Positions 59,701-64,000 of a DNA stretch of 64,000 nucleotides are shown here, in pieces. Positions within the stretch are counted from its first letter, which is position 1, and each line of letters starts with the position of its first letter. A program made the position numbers and the translations under genes. Below the pieces are notes generated by a model. The model searched no databases. It was not told the DNA's origin and worked only from the letters and a program-made list of their open reading frames with translations. Source of the DNA: Glycine soja (lineage: Eukaryota > Streptophyta > Magnoliopsida > Fabales > Fabaceae); contig NC_041012.1 in the NCBI RefSeq assembly GCF_004193775.1, forward strand, positions 11,615,223 to 11,679,222, read 5' to 3'.

Positions 59701-62326
59701 TGACTTATTCTTACTCTTTGAGGACCAATACATCAATCCCCAAATTAATGCACATATATAAGCTATCTCTATTAATCCCATTATTAAATGAAATTAAATA
59801 AAGCAGACGCTACTGAAAGCTTACCATCACTAGATGAGTTCCATGCCAGCACATATCATCAAGAAGACAAGTGATTGTAAGCTATATATCTCTATTAATC
59901 CCACTAGTAGGAAGGACCATATTGCTGTAATTTTGTTTCAGATGTATTGGGGCAATCTTTGATTGAAGAGTTGAATATAATTAATTCCACTCACCCTCAT
60001 CATTAACAAAATCCTTAAGAAATACACTTTGCTCATGCACAAGAATATTGATTATTATAAGAGTAATGGCATGACATATTCCCACTCTTCCTTTCAATAA
60101 AAAATTTTCAACTAATTCACAGGTTTTAAAAAATTTAAATTTTCTACTTAATTATTTTTCATTTAATTGGCACTCATCTTTTCTTGTCTTAATAAGAAAG
60201 AGAAAAATTTTATATTACTAAATTTCAACATTTATTATTTTTTGGATAAAAAATTTATTAATTAATTAAGAGTAATAATGAAAAAATAATTAACGAAACA
60301 AACAATTATAAAATAATCTTATAAAAAAGTAACAGAAGGTGTAGGACCCAAATTCTCTGCAGTTGAAAAAATCACGCATTCAGACGATTAAAATCATCTG
60401 ATGATGATGATGAGACAGTTCATATATCATTTCAGTAAATTCAATTTAAAAAGTTACCTTTAAAATACTAATATTCTAATAGTCATTAGAGGACCATGAA
60501 AGACAGACACTATAGACAAAAACGCCTATTTTACCGTGGATAATACTCAATCTTTTTGGTGGCATTTTGTCTCTTCTTGACATGGGTTTTGGCCTAGTCC
60601 TCCCATGCTCTCTTTTGTAGCTTTTATTTCGTTTCATTAATAAATTCAGGTTGGTTTTGGTGTGAGATCTAGCTTGGGTAAGGTGCCAACCGATTAGGAT
60701 GTTATCCTTGCTTTTGATGCCATATCCTTCACTTTTCAAAAAAAAAAAAAAATTAAAATCGTGAATCATGACTGTGTGAATGCAACAATCCAAATTCGAA
60801 GGAGTAATAGAGAGCCTACATTGAGGAGTCAAGGGTCTAAGTGTCTAACCATAAAAGCTTCCACATTGCACTCAAGAAAAGAGAGGAATTAACACTTCTC
60901 AAATCAAGACCTCCAACATTTTAGGTTGACAAATTTGCTTCCAAGTGTTGATGATTATCATAATGTATGCTGCCGGCTGATAAAAATAAATAAAAATAGT
61001 GTATGTCATCTTTGCCTACAAGATTCTTCTACAATTGATTAAGCAAATCCTTAGGTTGGAAAAAAAAAAACTACGTAGGCCCAATAGGCAAATATGATTC
61101 ATGACGTAAAAATTGAGTCCGTAGCCATCCTGAACGTGAGTTAAGGTATTATAAACTTAAAAGATATGTCAAATCATTTATGGGCTTGGGTTTTGTATTA
61201 AACTTGGGTAGGACTAATCAATCCAAATATTGTTTAAAACCACACTATAAAATAATGCAATTACTTAATGCATCCATTTTTTTTTCTTAGTATACCTCCA
61301 TGACCACTGCAACTCACCAATACCAAACACCACTACTGCATCTAAACACCACCATTGCAACCACCCAACACCACCTTCACATCTCAATAAACCCACCACT
61401 GCGCCGCCATCCAACCACCCACCATTGCTATGCTTGTCATTGCAACACACGAACCTTCACGCATCATCATTTAATGGACTCTGAGGGATAATATATGCTA
61501 AAATCAAACATAAAGAAAATTTAGGTAATAAAATAAATAAAAGTGTGAAACTTAGGTAGTAGAATTAAAATGATATATATATATATATATATATCAATGA
61601 AGGCGTGGGCATAGGGATCCACACTTTCAAACAGGAAAGATCATGGTTAGATAAGCAAAATTAATATTGTCAATATATGGTTTGATATGCATTTGCCCTT
61701 TCACACCCTGTGTATATATATTGCCAAACCAAATGACGTATACTGATTTTTTTTTGTCACCTAAGACAATGACAGGGATATAATTAAACTTTTAGAAGAT
61801 GGAATTAATTAGTGCCTGCTCTTTAATTTATTCGTTCCATAACGTATGAGAAACATTAAGAGCATTTGAAATAGAGCAAGTTTTCAAAGTTGTTTTTAAT
61901 GGGATATGGTTGTATACATCCATTATTTTTATTTTTCTTATACAAACACAACTAAATTTTTACAATGGAGTAATTCTCTTTGGGTGTTTTTAAGGTCCCC
62001 AAAAAAACTTACATCTATTATATACAATAGTAAAAAAAGATACCATTGTTAAAAAATTTAACGGTTAAATTACTTTAAACGCTACCAGCCAACGGCTTTT
62101 TTCTTTCTTTCTCATCTGACATAAGCAATTAATAATTGACAGGATTCTTAAAAGAAAGCTATAAAATTGTTCTAAAATTTTTATAATTAGTTGTTCTAAA
62201 ATTTTTAATCGTTAGTACTCTTTTTTTTTTTTGTTTTTTTAAGAAAAGAGTAGATATACAAATTGTCTATACTTCTTCTTTTTTTGTTTTTGGAAAGGAG
62301 ATATGCTAAATATATTAAAACAATTA
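59701..62326. other. Intergenic DNA, no gene seen
   Basis: AT-rich sequence with a TA array at about 61575-61594 and a CA/AC-rich low-complexity stretch at 61290-61470 (Thr/His-rich if translated). Neither supports a gene. Confidence 0.45.
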
Positions 62327-62746
62327 GGGAGTGTTTGGTTTGGTTGTTTTCTGTTTTCATTTTCACTGAAAACAGAAAACGGTGATGAAAATGTGTTTGA
62401 TTGGATTTCTGAAAACATTTTCAATGAAAATGAAATCAGGAAACAATCAAAAAATGAAAATAATAAATTCTCGTTTTCAGTATTTTCAATTGAGAACACA
62501 AACCTTATTTCGATTAAAATGAAATTGTGGTGATAATAAATGTAATTTTAAGCAAATCTAAAAATACAAAAAGACAAGAAGGCACTATATCATAAATTTT
62601 CAGCATTTTAATTTCATGAAAATAAAAAACAAGAAGTCAAACCAAACATGTTTTCAGAATTTAAATCTTTTAAAAATGAAAACAGTTTTCCGAAAATAAA
62701 AACAGAAAATCAAAACAAAAAATAAAAATGCAAACCAAATACACCC
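62327..62746. mobile_element. Tourist-like MITE
   Basis: The left end GGGAGTGTTTGGTTTGGTTG and the reverse complement of the right end GGGTGTATTTGGTTTGCATT are inverted, and both continue into TTTTCTGTTTTCATTTTC-like sequence. GGGNNTGTTTGG is the hallmark terminus of Tourist / PIF-Harbinger MITEs. The flanking trinucleotides are TTA on the left and TAG on the right, an imperfect match to the TWA target. Confidence 0.7.
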
Positions 62747-64000
62747 TAGATCTTCGAGGGAAATATTCTTGTTCCAAGAAATTTACTTATCGATATTAAT
62801 TAGGATGTTTGAAGTATTGTATAACTGTAGATGCACGATATTATAGTCAAGCAAATAAATTTCTTAATAGACCGAGAAAATCCAATTTCACTTGACGACT
62901 TTAGCAATATAGATTTTCTTACATTCATCATTAATATTTCCTATACGAGTGTTTCATGATCAGTAGCACCTCAGACAAAATAATGTTGACGAACATATAT
63001 AAAGGAGATCAAAACAAGAGGTTGCGGTGTGAACATTGTAATTAGACGATTGGTGGGGGCGATTATTGTGGGTTACCCACCAAGTTGACAATGCAGGAAC
63101 AAATTAAAGGAAAACATGTCCATGTAACATTTCCTTAACAAAATACTAGTTATGTTGTGTATCAGTACTAAATAATAGGGTTAAAGTATTTGGAAAACCA
63201 TAAAGAATTGCTGTTAAAAATTCTCACCTAACTCCACTTGCCCCATCTCTGATATATCAACAATCCTCTCCTTCAAGGCATGTCTTCTTCTCTCAACGAT
63301 TCTACTCCCTCATTGATCATAAAACTTGAATGTCGGAGTATTATTGTAATTGATTGCCCCCCCCCCCCCCCAGCACATTGGACAATTGAGCAACTTTCAA
63401 TATAATAACCTTGTAAATTTTCCTCAAAAAGAAAAATAATAACATTACAGATTCATAATTTTAATAATAATTTAGTAGTCAAATGCGGGACAATTTTACA
63501 TGTAAAGTTGATAGTAATTATTATGATTGCACTAATATAACCCAACAAAAATTGTTTGGGAATCATACTACAACATATCTAAATGTAATATCAATAACTC
63601 GTTGTTATTGAATTTAGTCTTTTTAAGTAATCAGTTAAAAATATTTCGTATCATTATAAGGATACCCAAAATATGCATATGTAAAGAAAAAAGTTACTAC
63701 CTCAAAAGTCATAAAATTATTATATGAAGTCAAAAGTTATATACGATTGGTTTTTTTTTTTCTTAATATAATTTTATTATTATTAAAAATATTCTTTTTA
63801 GTGGGAGATTTATAAATAAAACTATAAAACAGAGTGAATTTTGATAAAGTTTTTCGTCTCTTCATAAATTTTAATAAAACTTTTTTGTTTTATATATAAA
63901 ATAATTACACGAGAAAAGAGGGCTAAAAATTTGTTGATGGATTACAACTTAACATAGCTCCGCCTCTGTATATATAACGTATCTGTCCATTGAAAAAAAA
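62747..64000. other. AT-rich end of window
   Basis: No gene or element is supportable. A poly-C run sits at about 63357-63372. Confidence 0.45.

Noticed and set aside
61300..61491. 63-codon Thr/His-rich frame
   Set aside because: It is low-complexity CA-rich DNA open on both strands with no protein features.
1..64000. CRISPR arrays, operons, prophage or plasmid features
   Set aside because: The window is plainly eukaryotic with spliced genes; no spaced direct-repeat arrays of the CRISPR type exist.

Overview
The window is nuclear DNA of a flowering plant. Its four large genes all have GT-AG introns, the DNA between genes is AT-rich, and the proteins match dicot families. The mobile-element families (short hairpin MITEs, a tRNA-derived SINE with a poly-A tail, an RTE-type LINE) and the protein sequences suggest a legume, most likely Glycine or a close relative. 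That species call is an inference from memory, not from a search.

Layout. Positions 1-8205 hold decayed pieces: a MITE-like repeat, a LINE RNase-H tail, a 74-codon ORF, a frame-broken gene remnant, a GT microsatellite and a diverged repeat block. At 8206-17781 (+) lies a complete 16-exon gene for the SUMO E3 ligase SIZ1 (879 aa deduced). Its sixth intron carries a hAT-like element with a MULE-type MITE nested inside it. Downstream is a 1.35-kb foldback structure with 350-bp arms. At 20792-24053 (-) is a 7-exon TMEM209 / cytochrome B561-N family gene (681 aa). The 24.1-28.6 kb gap holds two degraded long-TIR elements. At 28596-34952 (+) is a 15-exon isovaleryl-CoA dehydrogenase gene (410 aa), with an antisense RTE LINE in intron 7 and a MITE in intron 13. 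At 35882-41869 (-) is a 12-exon ARF4-type auxin response factor (792 aa) with two tasiR-ARF target sites, three intronic MITEs and an intronic SINE. From 42 to 57 kb I see no convincing gene: microsatellites, MITEs and a nearly perfect ~494-bp tandem duplication. A tRNA-Pro pseudogene lies at 57.3 kb, followed by a smaller minus-strand gene (57678 to about 59700) for a plant protein of unknown function with a CSKC motif. The last 4 kb hold a Tourist-like MITE and AT-rich DNA.

The genes do not form an operon or pathway. SIZ1 (SUMO conjugation), TMEM209-like (nuclear envelope by analogy), IVD (leucine catabolism in mitochondria) and ARF4 (auxin transcription, tasiRNA-controlled) are independent housekeeping or regulatory genes. 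SIZ1/TMEM209 and IVD/ARF4 form two tail-to-tail pairs. All exon boundaries were read by eye from splice signals and reading-frame continuity; the reading phases of all four large genes close exactly from start to stop. No previously unknown multigene system is evident. The most interesting signals are regulatory: alternative ends, small-RNA sites and nested or hairpin repeats.
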